Assembly (NCBI GenBank): GCA_031178355.1
Contig: JAPSJC010000012.1
Coordinates: 1-47,130 of the forward strand
Source of the DNA: Ureibacillus sp.
Lineage (GTDB): Bacteria; Bacillota; Bacilli; Bacillales_A; Planococcaceae
Direction of reading: 5' to 3'
DNA: 47,130 nucleotides
Shown: positions 8,132 to 17,008 of the stretch, piece after piece
How the letters are laid out: each line of letters starts with the position of its first letter
Position numbering within the stretch: position 1 is the stretch's first letter
Notes under the pieces: model-generated
Told to the model about the DNA's origin: nothing
The model's input: only the letters and a program-made list of their open reading frames with translations
Database searches by the model: none
Program-made: the position numbers and the translations under genes

Positions 8132-10939
8132 ATGTCGAACAATGTTTTAACTGCTGGTTCCCCTTGGTCAGCATTCTCAGGTCCAAACTTAGGTTATGTA
8201 ACAGAGCAATATGAATTGTACTTACAATCACCAGAACAAGTTGACCCAGAATTAGTAGCTCTATTCCAACAATTTGGTTCACCAATTGTTGAAGAAGGTA
8301 ATGTTGCTACAGAGGGAGTATCTAATGTACAACCAAGTAATATGACAAAAGTGTTCGCAGCTGTTCAATTAGCTGATGCAATTCGTGCTTATGGTCATTT
8401 AGCTGCTGATTTATATCCTTTAAAGGATCGTAAATTAGATACTACTAAAATTGATATGAACTATTACGGTTTAACTGATGCGGACCTTAGTGCAATGCCT
8501 GCATCATTATTCTTTACTATCACGCCTGCAAGCGTTTCCAACGGTAAACAGGCAATTGACTTTTTACGTTCAATTTACACAGAGAAAATTGGGTTTGAAT
8601 ATTCCCATGTTGATGATAAAAACGAGCGTGATTGGATTCAAGCAAAAATTGAATCTGGTACATTAAAACAGAGCTTAACAGCTGAAGAGAAAAAAGCTGT
8701 ATTAGAAAGATTAACTCGTGTTGAAGATTTCGAGAAATTTATTCATAAAACATTCGTTGGACAAAAACGTTTCTCTATTGAGGGATTAGATACACTAGTA
8801 GTTCTACTTGATGAGTTCGTAAAACAAGCTGAAGTAGAAAAAATGAATCAGTTACAAATTGGTATGGCACACCGTGGTCGACTAAACGTACTTACACATG
8901 TAGTAAATAAACCATACGATATGATGTTTGCTGATTTTGCCCATGTACCGAACGATTTCTTTTTACCAGAAGATGGTTCACTAGAAATCACTAAAGGTTG
9001 GACAGGTGACGTGAAGTATCATATGGGTGCTACACACACAAAAAAATCTGGCTTGAAAGTTAAATTAGCTTATAACCCTTCTCACTTAGAAGTAGTTAGT
9101 CCAGTAATTACTGGTTCAACTCGCGCAGCACAAGAAGATACAACAAAACCAGGGTTCCCATCATTTGATGCGAAAAAGGCACTGTCTGTATTAATTCATG
9201 GTGATGCTGCATTTGCAGGTGAAGGGATTGTTCAAGAGACATTTAACTATGCAAATACAGGTGGTTTTACTACTGGTGGTTCCGTTCATATTATTTCAAA
9301 CAATATGATTGGTTTTACAACAGAACATTATGATTCACGTTCTACACGCTACTCATCAGATGTAGCGAAAGGATATGGTATACCGGTTATTCACGTAAAT
9401 GCAGATGATCCAGAGGCAGTCATTCAAGTAGCTCGTTTTGCGTTTGAATACCGTCAAATTTTCGGAAAAGACATTCTTATTGATTTAATTGGATACCGTC
9501 GTTATGGACACAATGAAACAGATGATCCGACAGTTACAAATCCATTAACATATTTAATTGTTTCAAAACATCCAACTGTTCGTGCCCTTTATGGTGAAAG
9601 ACTAGCCACAGAAGGTATTGTAAATGCAGATGATGTTAAAAAGCTTGATGAGGAAATCTATGCTCAAATGCAAGTTTCTTATGATCATGTAAAACAAGTT
9701 GGATCTGAAAAAGGTCATCATCATGAAATTGATATGCCTGAAGCAGTTAAGAATGATTATCCAGCTGTAGATACTTCTGTTTCCAAAGAAGATTTAATTC
9801 AAATTAACAACGAACTAATAGGGTGGCCAGAAACTTTTGAGCCACAAAATAAACTAGCTAAAATACTAAACAAACGTGTAGAAGCAATCGAAACAGGTAA
9901 AATTGACTGGGGTCATGCTGAGACACTAGCATTCGCTGCAATATTACGTGACGGAAATCCAATCCGTATTAGCGGTCAAGATGCACAACGTGGAACATTC
10001 TCGCAACGTCATTTAGTTTTACATGATAAAAATAATGGTTCAGAATTTGTTCCTTTACACAATATCTCAGGTTCAAATGCCTCTTTTGCAGTTTATAACT
10101 CACCATTAACAGAAACGGCAATTGTTGGTTTTGAGTATGGATATAATATAGAAAATGATAAAGCTTTAACGATTTGGGAAGGTCAATTCGGTGACTTTGC
10201 AAATATGGCTCAAGTCATGTTCGACAATTTCATATCTTCAGCACGTTCTAAATGGGGTCAAAAAACTGGATTAGTTCTTCTATTACCAAATGGTATGGAA
10301 GGTCAAGGTCCTGAACACTCTTCAGCACGTATTGAAAGATATCTACAATTATCAGCTGAAAATAACTGGATTGTTGCAAACTGTTCAAGCGCAGGAAACT
10401 ACTTCCATCTATTACGCCGTCAAGCAAAAATGCTTGGTACAGAAGCAATGCGTCCGTTAGTTGTAACATCGCCAAAATCATTACTTCGTCATCCGTTAGC
10501 GGCTGCTTCAATTGAAGAGTTATCTGAAGGACAATTCCAAGAAGTAATTGAACAACCAGGTTTAGGTGAAAATGTGAAGAAAGTAGAGAAAATCCTTATT
10601 GGTTCAGGTAAGGTTACTATTGATTTAGCTGAACATGTGAAAGATGGAAAAGGATTCGAAGATACGCACATTTTACGTGTTGAACAATTATATCCATTCC
10701 CATCTGAAAAACTTACAGAAATTATTTCAAAATATCCAAATGTAAAAGAAATCAGATGGGTACAAGAAGAGCCTAAAAACCAAGGCCCTTGGAAATATGC
10801 ACTAGAATATCTATTAGATTTAGCAGATGGTAAAAAGTTAAAATATGTGGGTCGTCCAGAAATGTCATCAACATCTGAGGGTGATATGGATTCACATAAA
10901 GTAGCTCAGGCGAAAGTGATTGAAGATGCTTTTGCGTAA
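8132..10939 (+). CDS. odhA: 2-oxoglutarate dehydrogenase E1 component
   Basis: Thiamine-diphosphate-dependent decarboxylase of the TCA-cycle oxoglutarate dehydrogenase complex; with OdhB and a lipoamide dehydrogenase it makes succinyl-CoA and NADH. The 935 residues match the Bacillales enzyme. Seen: N-terminal WSAFSGPNLGYV segment, GMAHRGRLNVL (about 243), the ThDP/Mg region from GDAAFAGEGIVQET to NNMIGFTT (about 355-395), GYRRYGHNE, and the transketolase-type C-half with GQDAQRGTFSQRH. The ATG at 8132 is chosen because GGAGG lies 8-9 bases upstream. First gene of the odhAB operon. Confidence 0.97.
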   Translation: MSNNVLTAGSPWSAFSGPNLGYVTEQYELYLQSPEQVDPELVALFQQFGSPIVEEGNVATEGVSNVQPSNMTKVFAAVQLADAIRAYGHLAADLYPLKDRKLDTTKIDMNYYGLTDADLSAMPASLFFTITPASVSNGKQAIDFLRSIYTEKIGFEYSHVDDKNERDWIQAKIESGTLKQSLTAEEKKAVLERLTRVEDFEKFIHKTFVGQKRFSIEGLDTLVVLLDEFVKQAEVEKMNQLQIGMAHRGRLNVLTHVVNKPYDMMFADFAHVPNDFFLPEDGSLEITKGWTGDVKYHMGATHTKKSGLKVKLAYNPSHLEVVSPVITGSTRAAQEDTTKPGFPSFDAKKALSVLIHGDAAFAGEGIVQETFNYANTGGFTTGGSVHIISNNMIGFTTEHYDSRSTRYSSDVAKGYGIPVIHVNADDPEAVIQVARFAFEYRQIFGKDILIDLIGYRRYGHNETDDPTVTNPLTYLIVSKHPTVRALYGERLATEGIVNADDVKKLDEEIYAQMQVSYDHVKQVGSEKGHHHEIDMPEAVKNDYPAVDTSVSKEDLIQINNELIGWPETFEPQNKLAKILNKRVEAIETGKIDWGHAETLAFAAILRDGNPIRISGQDAQRGTFSQRHLVLHDKNNGSEFVPLHNISGSNASFAVYNSPLTETAIVGFEYGYNIENDKALTIWEGQFGDFANMAQVMFDNFISSARSKWGQKTGLVLLLPNGMEGQGPEHSSARIERYLQLSAENNWIVANCSSAGNYFHLLRRQAKMLGTEAMRPLVVTSPKSLLRHPLAAASIEELSEGQFQEVIEQPGLGENVKKVEKILIGSGKVTIDLAEHVKDGKGFEDTHILRVEQLYPFPSEKLTEIISKYPNVKEIRWVQEEPKNQGPWKYALEYLLDLADGKKLKYVGRPEMSSTSEGDMDSHKVAQAKVIEDAFA

Positions 10940-10989
10940 TTGTATGATTAATTAGTTGAATTTAATACTAACTGAAATTAAGTGGAACA

Positions 10990-11018
10990 ATGCAAGTTTA
11001 ACTCAGTTAAACTTGCAT
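10990..11018. repeat. Perfect 14-bp hyphenated palindrome between odhA and odhB
   Basis: 10990-11003 is the exact inverted complement of 11005-11018, with one base between. As RNA it makes an 11-13 bp hairpin with a tiny loop, 10 bp ahead of the odhB ribosome site. There is no T run, so it is not a normal terminator. It may set relative odhA/odhB expression or mRNA stability. Confidence 0.75.
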
Positions 11019-11039
11019 GATATTAAGGAGGATATGATT

Positions 11040-12296
11040 GTGGCTGAAATTAAAGTCCCTGAATTAGCAGAATCTATTACAGAAGGAACTATTGCCCAAT
11101 GGGTAAAAAAAGTTGGAGATCGCGTTGAAAAAGGTGAATTCATCGTTGAATTAGAAACAGATAAAGTAAATGCTGAGATTATTTCTGAAGAAGCAGGTGT
11201 TTTAAAACAAATTCTTGCTGAAGAAGGAGATACAGTATTAGTTGGTCAAGTAATTGCTGTTGTTGAAGCGGGAGAAGGAGAAGGCTCTGCACCAACACCA
11301 GTTGCTACAGAACAACCAAAAGCAGAATCAGCACCACTTGCAGCTGTTCCTACATCACAAGCTGTTGCACCAGCATCAGTTGAAGAAACTACTAACGATC
11401 GTGTAGTCGCTTCACCAGCTGCTCGTAAATTAGCTCGTGAAAAAGGAATTGATTTAAGTGCAATTTCGCCAGTAGATCCACAAGGACGTGTAAGAGTGCA
11501 AGATGTGGCAGCTCATGGAACTGCTCCACAATCAGCACCAGTAGCTCCAGTTGCACCTACAAATGGTCCAATTGTTTTCACTCCAGCTGCACAATCAGAC
11601 CGCGTAACAATTGAAAAAATGAGTCGTCGTCGTCAAACAATTGCAAAAAGATTATTAGAAGTTAAACAATCTACAGCGATGTTAACTACTTTTAACGAAA
11701 TTGATATGACTAACATCATGGCATTACGTAAACGTAAACAAGAAGAATTTGTAAAAACTAACGATATTAAATTAGGGTTCATGTCATTCTTTACTAAAGC
11801 TGTTGTTGCAGCCCTTAAAAAATTCCCATATGTTAATGCTCAAATCGTTGAAGATGAAATTCACTTAAATAACTTCTTTGATATTGGAATTGCAGTTTCA
11901 ACAGAAGAAGGTTTAGTAGTACCAGTTGTACGTGATGCAAATAGTAAAAACTTTGCTGAAATCGAAAAAGATATTGCTAATTTAGCTAAAAAAGCACGTG
12001 ATAAAAAATTAGGTTTAAACGATATGGCAGGTGGATCATTCACTATCACAAATGGTGGTGTATTCGGTTCATTAATGTCTACTCCGATTATGAATGGAAC
12101 ACAGGCTGGGATTCTTGGTATGCACTCAATTGTGAACCGTCCAGTTGCTGTAAATGGGGAAGTTGAAATTCGCCCTATGATGTACGTGGCTTTATCATAT
12201 GACCACCGTATTATCGATGGTAAAGATTCAGTTGGCTTCTTAAAAACAGTGAAAGAATTAATCGAAAATCCGGAAGATCTTTTATTAAATTCATAA
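11040..12296 (+). CDS. odhB: 2-oxoglutarate dehydrogenase E2, dihydrolipoyllysine succinyltransferase
   Basis: Core enzyme of the oxoglutarate dehydrogenase complex; moves the succinyl group from E1 to CoA. Seen, in order: lipoyl domain with Lys42 in ETDKVNAEI, an Ala/Pro-rich linker, the E3/E1-binding domain (about 122-157, [13 protein letters not shown]), a second linker, and the catalytic domain ending with the SYDHRIIDG active-site motif. 418 residues is standard. The GTG at 11040 is chosen: AAGGAGG is 8 bases upstream, while the in-frame ATG at 11034 is too close to it. Follows odhA by 100 bp. Confidence 0.96.
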   Translation: MAEIKVPELAESITEGTIAQWVKKVGDRVEKGEFIVELETDKVNAEIISEEAGVLKQILAEEGDTVLVGQVIAVVEAGEGEGSAPTPVATEQPKAESAPLAAVPTSQAVAPASVEETTNDRVVASPAARKLAREKGIDLSAISPVDPQGRVRVQDVAAHGTAPQSAPVAPVAPTNGPIVFTPAAQSDRVTIEKMSRRRQTIAKRLLEVKQSTAMLTTFNEIDMTNIMALRKRKQEEFVKTNDIKLGFMSFFTKAVVAALKKFPYVNAQIVEDEIHLNNFFDIGIAVSTEEGLVVPVVRDANSKNFAEIEKDIANLAKKARDKKLGLNDMAGGSFTITNGGVFGSLMSTPIMNGTQAGILGMHSIVNRPVAVNGEVEIRPMMYVALSYDHRIIDGKDSVGFLKTVKELIENPEDLLLNS

Positions 12297-12308
12297 TAGG
12301 TCATATTA

Positions 12309-12341
12309 AAACCCTAGCGAATGGATCGCTAGGGTTTTTCT
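12309..12341 (+). terminator. Intrinsic terminator after odhAB
   Basis: 12-bp perfect stem (12309-12320 with 12326-12337), 5-nt loop, followed by TTTTCTCTT. Confidence 0.9.
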
Positions 12342-12439
12342 CTTATTAAAAGTTAGAATTAATATGAAAAAATTATCTAGAATGTTATACTATTAATATA
12401 AAATTCTGATAATTAGGATAATAATTTGATAATTTATTA

Positions 12440-12468
12440 TTGACATACATATATAACTAAAGTAATAT
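12440..12468 (+). promoter_or_regulatory. SigA promoter of the lysine importer operon
   Basis: -35 TTGACA (12440-12445), 17-bp spacer, -10 TAATAT (12463-12468). It places the predicted RNA start just ahead of the riboswitch. Confidence 0.75.
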
Positions 12469-12491
12469 ATTTATTATAAATTTAATAATTC

Positions 12492-12756
12492 ACCTCACAG
12501 ACGAACATGTGAGGTAGAGGCGCGTTATTTATTAGTTTTTCATGGAGTTTGGGCAAACGATGAAATGAAAAAGAAGGAAATATCGCCGAAGTGTAAAGTA
12601 TGCTCAATACTTTATGCTGGGCTTGCAGTGAATAATTGCAGGACTGTCTCAAGTAGATGATCCCAATCACTTGAGTTGTGCTATCTCCACAAAGAATGAT
12701 GAGGGTTGGGTATTTTACATAAATGCGACCTAGTTTCATCTAAGGTCGCTTTTTTT
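12492..12756 (+). ncRNA. Lysine riboswitch (L box) with transcription terminator
   Basis: Five-stem lysine aptamer. Seen: the conserved opening GAGGTAGAGGCGCG (12511-12524), GCCGAAG after TATC, CTGGGCTTGC with GCAGGACTGTC, and closing CTATCTCC (12681-12688). P1 pairs 12508-12517 with 12681-12691. The expression platform ends in a GCGACCT/AGGTCGC terminator with seven T (12725-12756). Lysine binding is known to favour termination in this class, so the operon should be off when lysine is plentiful. An extra 8-bp hairpin (12492-12499 with 12508-12515) uses the same strand as P1. Confidence 0.93.
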
Positions 12757-12809
12757 ACGAAAAATTACCCATACTAACACAAAATAATTTAATAAGGAGC
12801 ATATTAACC

Positions 12810-13652
12810 ATGAAAAAACTTACTCTTGTATTAACTACATTGCTTATGATTTTAGTCCTAGCAGCATGTGGTAGTGCAGAAGAAACAACTTCAAATGAAA
12901 ATACAAATTCTGAAGGTAATGGTGTATTCAAAGTTGGTCTTGAAGCAGGATACCCACCATTTAACTGGACTCAACAAGATGATTCAAATGGTGCAGTAAA
13001 AATTAATGGTACTTCTGAATACGCAGGTGGCTATGATGTCGAAATTGCTAAACGAGTAGCAGAAGCTTTAGGAAAAGAATTAGTTATTGTTAAAACAGAT
13101 TGGGAAGGTTTATTACCTGCATTACAAACTAACATTATCGATGGTATTGTTGCTGGTATGAGTCCTACCGAAGAACGTAAAAAAGCAATTGATTTCTCAG
13201 ATAATTACTATACTAGTGAATTTGTTATTGTAACAAAAGCTAATGGAGATTATGCAGATGCTAAAACTTTAGCAGATTTCTCAGGTGCTAAAATAACTTC
13301 TCAATTAAACACTACAAATTACGAAGTAATTGATCAAATTCCAGGTGTTCAAAAACAACAAGGCATGAATGACTTTACTGCTATGCGTGTAGCTTTAAGT
13401 TCAGGAGTTATTGATGGTTATGTTGCAGAAAGACCAGAAGCTATCTCATCTACTGCTGCAATTCCTGATTTCACTTTCGTTGAGTTAGAAGATGGATTTG
13501 AGATTGATGAAGCTGATGCTGCAATTGCAATTGGACTTCGTAAAGGTGACGAAAACCTAGAAAAAATTAATGAAGCATTAGCTAACATTTCAGAAGAAGA
13601 AAGACAAGAGTTAATGGATGCAGCAATTAAAAATCAACCAGCTGCAAAATAA
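12810..13652 (+). CDS. Amino-acid ABC transporter substrate-binding lipoprotein, predicted lysine-specific
   Basis: 280-residue extracellular binding protein (SBP_bac_3 family) tethered by lipid at Cys20 in the lipobox VLAACG. Seen: the family opening VGLEAGYPPFNW (about 42), GYDVEIAKRVAEALGK, DGIVAGMSPTEERKKAIDFS, and a C-terminal EINEALANIS-like helix. Family knowledge covers polar and basic amino acids. The lysine assignment rests on the riboswitch directly upstream. A strong AAGGAG site precedes the ATG. A 12-bp hairpin without a T run follows the gene, a common way to keep binding-protein mRNA more abundant than permease mRNA. Confidence 0.92.
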   Translation: MKKLTLVLTTLLMILVLAACGSAEETTSNENTNSEGNGVFKVGLEAGYPPFNWTQQDDSNGAVKINGTSEYAGGYDVEIAKRVAEALGKELVIVKTDWEGLLPALQTNIIDGIVAGMSPTEERKKAIDFSDNYYTSEFVIVTKANGDYADAKTLADFSGAKITSQLNTTNYEVIDQIPGVQKQQGMNDFTAMRVALSSGVIDGYVAERPEAISSTAAIPDFTFVELEDGFEIDEADAAIAIGLRKGDENLEKINEALANISEEERQELMDAAIKNQPAAK

Positions 13653-13675
13653 TTATTATTTATAATATTTAGTTT

Positions 13676-13705
13676 GACACTGATTACTAAAAGGTAATCA
13701 GTGTC
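13676..13705. repeat. Intercistronic 12-bp hairpin after the binding-protein gene
   Basis: Perfect stem 13676-13687 with 13694-13705, 6-nt loop, no T tail. It lies 18 bp after the stop codon and about 40 bp before the permease start. Likely a 3'-end stabiliser or partial terminator within the operon. Confidence 0.75.
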
Positions 13706-13747
13706 GAATTTACTTTATTGGAACAAGATGTTCTTAGGAGGATATTT

Positions 13748-14473
13748 ATGAGTTTAGAGTCGATACTCTCAATATTACAAGATAATTGGCCAAGCTATTT
13801 ACGTGGCGCATATATTACCTTATTAATTGCTATCTTTAGTACAATTATTGGTGCTCTTATCGGATTATTTATAGGGGTTATGCATACAATCCCATTACGT
13901 AAAAAATCATTTAAATCGGTCGTGTTAAAAATAATTAATATTATTTTATCGGTTTATGTTGAAGTCTTCCGTGGTACACCAATGATTGTACAAGCCATGG
14001 TTGTATTCTATGGTATTGCTGCTTATGGCTATGTAATGGATACATTTATAGCTGGGGTTCTAGTCGTATCATTAAATACGGGTGCCTATATGGCTGAGTA
14101 TGTTCGAGGTGGAATCGTCTCGATCGAAAAAGGTCAATATGAAGCAGCTGAAGCAATCGGGATGAATCACTTCCAAACAATGATTCATGTCATTTTACCA
14201 CAGGTTATTCGAAATATTTTACCGGCAACGGGTAACCAACTAATTATGAATATTAAAGACTCTGCTGTTTTAAGTGTAATTAGTGTGACAGAATTATATT
14301 TCTCAGCATCATCAGTAGCAGGGGCAACATTTAAATTTGCTGAGCCATATTTAATCGCCTGTATTATGTATTTAATTATGACATTTGCAGCGTCACAATT
14401 GTTACGTTTTTTAGAGAAGAAATTAGATGGTCCAAGTGACTACAATTTCCAAACAGGTAAAGAAGTCGCGTAA
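13748..14473 (+). CDS. Amino-acid ABC transporter permease (HisMQ type), predicted lysine importer
   Basis: 241-residue inner-membrane subunit with about five membrane segments. Seen: the polar amino-acid permease signature VEVFRGTPMIVQ (about 77) and the EAA cytoplasmic loop EAAEAIGMNHFQTMIHVILPQ (positions about 134-154), which docks to the ATPase. The ATG at 13748 has AGGAGG upstream. It lies between the binding protein and the ATPase in the lysine-riboswitch operon. A single permease gene implies a homodimer. Confidence 0.92.
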   Translation: MSLESILSILQDNWPSYLRGAYITLLIAIFSTIIGALIGLFIGVMHTIPLRKKSFKSVVLKIINIILSVYVEVFRGTPMIVQAMVVFYGIAAYGYVMDTFIAGVLVVSLNTGAYMAEYVRGGIVSIEKGQYEAAEAIGMNHFQTMIHVILPQVIRNILPATGNQLIMNIKDSAVLSVISVTELYFSASSVAGATFKFAEPYLIACIMYLIMTFAASQLLRFLEKKLDGPSDYNFQTGKEVA

Positions 14474-14485
14474 GGAGGAAATCTG

Positions 14486-15223
14486 ATGGAAAAAGTTATA
14501 GATATAAAACATTTAAATAAATCCTTTGGAAATCATGAAGTTTTACGCGATGTGAATTTTTCAGTTGCTAAAGGAGAAGTGGTTTCCTTAATCGGATCTT
14601 CTGGTTCAGGTAAGTCTACTTTATTACGTTGTATTAATTTACTAGAAACACCTTCAGGTGGAGAAATTATATACAAAGGCGAAAATATATTAGATAGAAA
14701 TCATGATGTGAGACAATATCGTACTCATTTAGGGATGGTATTCCAAAACTTCAACTTATTTAATAACCATAATGTATTAAAAAATTGTGTGGTTGGACAA
14801 CAAAAAGTGTTAAAACGTTCAAAAGCTGAAGCAGAGGAAAATGCACTTAAATATTTAGAAATTGTAGGAATGGATAAATATATCAATGCGAAACCAAGTC
14901 AATTATCTGGTGGTCAAAAACAACGTGTAGCAATCGCTCGAGCTCTTTCTATGAGCCCAGATGTTATGTTATTTGATGAGCCTACTTCAGCATTAGACCC
15001 TGAAATGGTAGGGGAAGTATTAAAAGTTATGCGTATGCTTGCTGATGAGGGTAATACGATGTTAATTGTAACGCATGAAATGGAATTTGCTAAAGAAGTT
15101 TCTGACCGTATTGTATTCATGGATAAGGGTGTTATCGTTGAAGAGGGTCCACCAAGTCAAGTATTAGTTAACCCACAACATGATCGCACTAAGGAATTCT
15201 TAAAACGTACTTTAAAACAGTAA
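14486..15223 (+). CDS. Amino-acid ABC transporter ATP-binding protein, predicted lysine importer
   Basis: 245-residue cytoplasmic ATPase (GlnQ/HisP type) powering the importer. Seen: Walker [10 protein letters not shown] (about 36), Q-loop MVFQNFNLF, signature [15 protein letters not shown], Walker [15 protein letters not shown] and H-loop VTHEM. All ATPase motifs are intact. It begins 12 bases after the permease stop, with AAGGAGG between, and ends the operon at a terminator. Confidence 0.95.
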   Translation: MEKVIDIKHLNKSFGNHEVLRDVNFSVAKGEVVSLIGSSGSGKSTLLRCINLLETPSGGEIIYKGENILDRNHDVRQYRTHLGMVFQNFNLFNNHNVLKNCVVGQQKVLKRSKAEAEENALKYLEIVGMDKYINAKPSQLSGGQKQRVAIARALSMSPDVMLFDEPTSALDPEMVGEVLKVMRMLADEGNTMLIVTHEMEFAKEVSDRIVFMDKGVIVEEGPPSQVLVNPQHDRTKEFLKRTLKQ

Positions 15224-15231
15224 AAATTGTG

Positions 15232-15272
15232 AAAGACAAATCCCAATTATATTGGAATTTGTCTTTTTTTTA
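15232..15272 (+). terminator. Intrinsic terminator of the lysine importer operon
   Basis: About 15-bp stem with one mismatch (15232-15247 with 15251-15266) and a run of eight T. Confidence 0.85.
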
Positions 15273-15345
15273 GGTTGTATCTATTTACGGGAATGACTAA
15301 TAATAATTAATATTGTGTATAATAAATGAAGGATAAATAAGAGTT

Positions 15346-15441
15346 TTAATGTCTAGAATTCCATTCTGATATAATGATAAATATGATGGCAAATAGAATA
15401 ACTATTATAAAAAATCCTGTAGGTAATCCCCCAAAAGACAT
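15346..15441 (-). CDS. Small hydrophobic membrane peptide, 31 residues
   Basis: ATG at 15441 (minus strand) to TAA at 15346. The product starts MSFGGLPTGF, has one hydrophobic stretch of about 15 residues rich in Ile and Phe, and ends in SEWNSRH. AAGAGGTG lies 7 bases upstream of the ATG, which is the main support. The Gly-rich start followed by one membrane helix recalls the tiny YjcZ-type sporulation peptides of Bacillales, but the similarity is weak and the function is not known. No convincing promoter was assigned. Confidence 0.5.
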   Translation of the reverse strand: MSFGGLPTGFFIIVILFAIIFIIISEWNSRH

Positions 15442-15589
15442 AAGACAACACCTCTTTTGAATAATGGTAACATGAAAAATATACCGATTCAATTATGGTG
15501 TCATAGATAAAATTTCACAAATTTGTGGAAATCGTATAAAATATGAAATAGAATTATAACGAATGATAATTTAAAGTGAGGTAAATTTT

Positions 15590-15793
15590 ATGTTAAATTT
15601 AAAATGGAAAGATGCACCAACAATTAGAAAAGTAAGATGTGTAAATACGAATGCTGAGAAATACTTAGTATCCAATGTATTGTCTGTAGGTAAAGAATAT
15701 GAAGTGAAAAATGAAACTGAAGAATTTATATTTGTAGTCGACAATACAGGAAAAGTTGGCGGCTATTATAAAGATTACTTTGAATCTATTTAA
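15590..15793 (+). CDS. DUF6501-like small protein
   Basis: 67 residues, no membrane segment, no catalytic motif. The pattern LKWKDAPTIRKVRC, then VGKEYEVKNETEEF and a final VGGYYKDYFE, fits a short conserved Bacillales family that I recall as DUF6501; function unknown. GTGAGG lies upstream of the ATG. It stands alone, between the small minus-strand peptide gene and a terminator. Confidence 0.75.
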   Translation: MLNLKWKDAPTIRKVRCVNTNAEKYLVSNVLSVGKEYEVKNETEEFIFVVDNTGKVGGYYKDYFESI

Positions 15794-15800
15794 TAATATA

Positions 15801-15845
15801 AAAACACGACAAAAGTTTTTAGTACTTTAGTCGTGTTTTTTATTT
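15801..15845. terminator. Terminator between the DUF6501-like gene and the TelA-family gene
   Basis: Outer 10-bp stem (15801-15810 with 15830-15839) plus a small inner stem, then TTTTTTATTTT. The A-rich left flank lets it act for the convergent TelA-family gene too. Confidence 0.75.
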
Positions 15846-15892
15846 TGGTAATAGAATACTGAAAGATTTCAACCTATTGAAATAGAAAGATT

Positions 15893-17008
15893 TTAATTAT
15901 TCGTGAGCTGTTCCATTTTTGTTTCAACTTCTACTTGTTGTATATTACTCTCAGCTTGAACTCTTAAAGTGTCTTCGATAGATTCAATTAATTGTAGCTG
16001 AGTTTGCTTAAATGAATCAATATCGGCATGAGAGATTGCCTTGTTTCTTTTTGGATTTTTTGCAGTAGCTTCCATCATCTTTGCATTTTTACGTAGTATT
16101 TCGTCTGATATATCTAATAAACGGTTACCTGACATATTAATACGATGTTGGTTGTTAATATTTACAAGCATAGATATCTGAGTTTGCCATAATGGAATTG
16201 TTGTTAAAACAGATGATTGAATTTTTTCAACTAATATTCGATTTGTTTGTTGTATAAGTCTTATTTGAGGTGCGGATTGTATGGCAATTTCTCTGGATAA
16301 CTCTAAATCGTAAATACGTTTATCTAACCATTCGATTGCAGCCATATAGTCGTTTAATTTTTGTTTATTAATGAGATTATCGTTTTCTTTAGCTTCATTC
16401 TGTAATTTTGGGAGATGCAGTTTCATCATTTCTTGTTTTTTTAATTGGCCAGCAGCAATATATATATTGATATTATGATAGTATTCTTCGTTTAGTTGAT
16501 ATAATTCGTCAAGCATCTTAATATCAGATAATAATCCTTTTTGTGCATGCAACAATTGAATACTTAAACGATCAATTTGTACACTTAGTCGTTTATAATG
16601 TGATATTTGTTCTTGTATAGTCGTTTTTGACCGATTAAATAATTTTGATAAAAACCCTTTGTTTGTATCAATTAATGCATCTGGATCTATCTTTTCAAGT
16701 TGTTCCATCAATTTAAATAAGACTTCCCTGATTGGGGAAGTATCATTTCGTTGTACTTGAACAAGTAAGTTATTCGTAAAATGTTTTAACTTATGCTGTG
16801 CCTCTACACCAAATTGAAGAATTGATTCATACTGTGAGATGTTTAATGAACTAGCAAGGTACAAAGCGCTTTTTTGATTTGCCTCTGGTAATGAGGAAAA
16901 AATAGATGGTGTAACGTTTTGTGCTATTGATTGCTCATTCGACATATCGTAAAAAGAGCTCGTACTTTCAGGTATAGTATTTTGTTTGGAGCTCTTTTCT
17001 AGTGTCAT
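15893..17008 (-). CDS. TelA/YaaN-family 'toxic anion resistance' protein
   Basis: 371-residue, mostly alpha-helical cytoplasmic protein of the TelA (KlaA) family, named for tellurite resistance in plasmids but of uncertain role in Bacillales. Seen: the family core LVQVQRNDTSPIREVLF, the LSKLFNRSKTTIQEQISHYK segment (about 124-143), long helices, and NRLLDISDEILRKNAKMM near the C-terminus. Its ATG overlaps the xpaC stop by 4 bases (ATGA), so the two are coupled. The xpaC-yaaN pair is conserved in B. subtilis, which supports the call. Confidence 0.88.
   Translation of the reverse strand: MTLEKSSKQNTIPESTSSFYDMSNEQSIAQNVTPSIFSSLPEANQKSALYLASSLNISQYESILQFGVEAQHKLKHFTNNLLVQVQRNDTSPIREVLFKLMEQLEKIDPDALIDTNKGFLSKLFNRSKTTIQEQISHYKRLSVQIDRLSIQLLHAQKGLLSDIKMLDELYQLNEEYYHNINIYIAAGQLKKQEMMKLHLPKLQNEAKENDNLINKQKLNDYMAAIEWLDKRIYDLELSREIAIQSAPQIRLIQQTNRILVEKIQSSVLTTIPLWQTQISMLVNINNQHRINMSGNRLLDISDEILRKNAKMMEATAKNPKRNKAISHADIDSFKQTQLQLIESIEDTLRVQAESNIQQVEVETKMEQLTNN

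Noticed and set aside
8132-12296. Several frames of 60-150 codons inside odhA and odhB on both strands
   Set aside because: They overlap intact genes, lack ribosome sites and encode no recognisable domain.
12482-12739. 85-codon minus-strand frame in the leader of the lysine importer
   Set aside because: It lies antisense to the complete lysine riboswitch, whose conserved motifs explain the sequence; no ribosome site precedes it.
15384-15461. 25-codon plus-strand frame beginning MMANRITII
   Set aside because: Lacks a ribosome site; the opposite strand has a better-supported small gene.
15390-15480. Sporulation sigma (SigG/SigE) promoter for the 31-residue peptide
   Set aside because: A TGAATC and CATTATT pair exists, but the spacing of about 19 and mismatches make it no better than chance.
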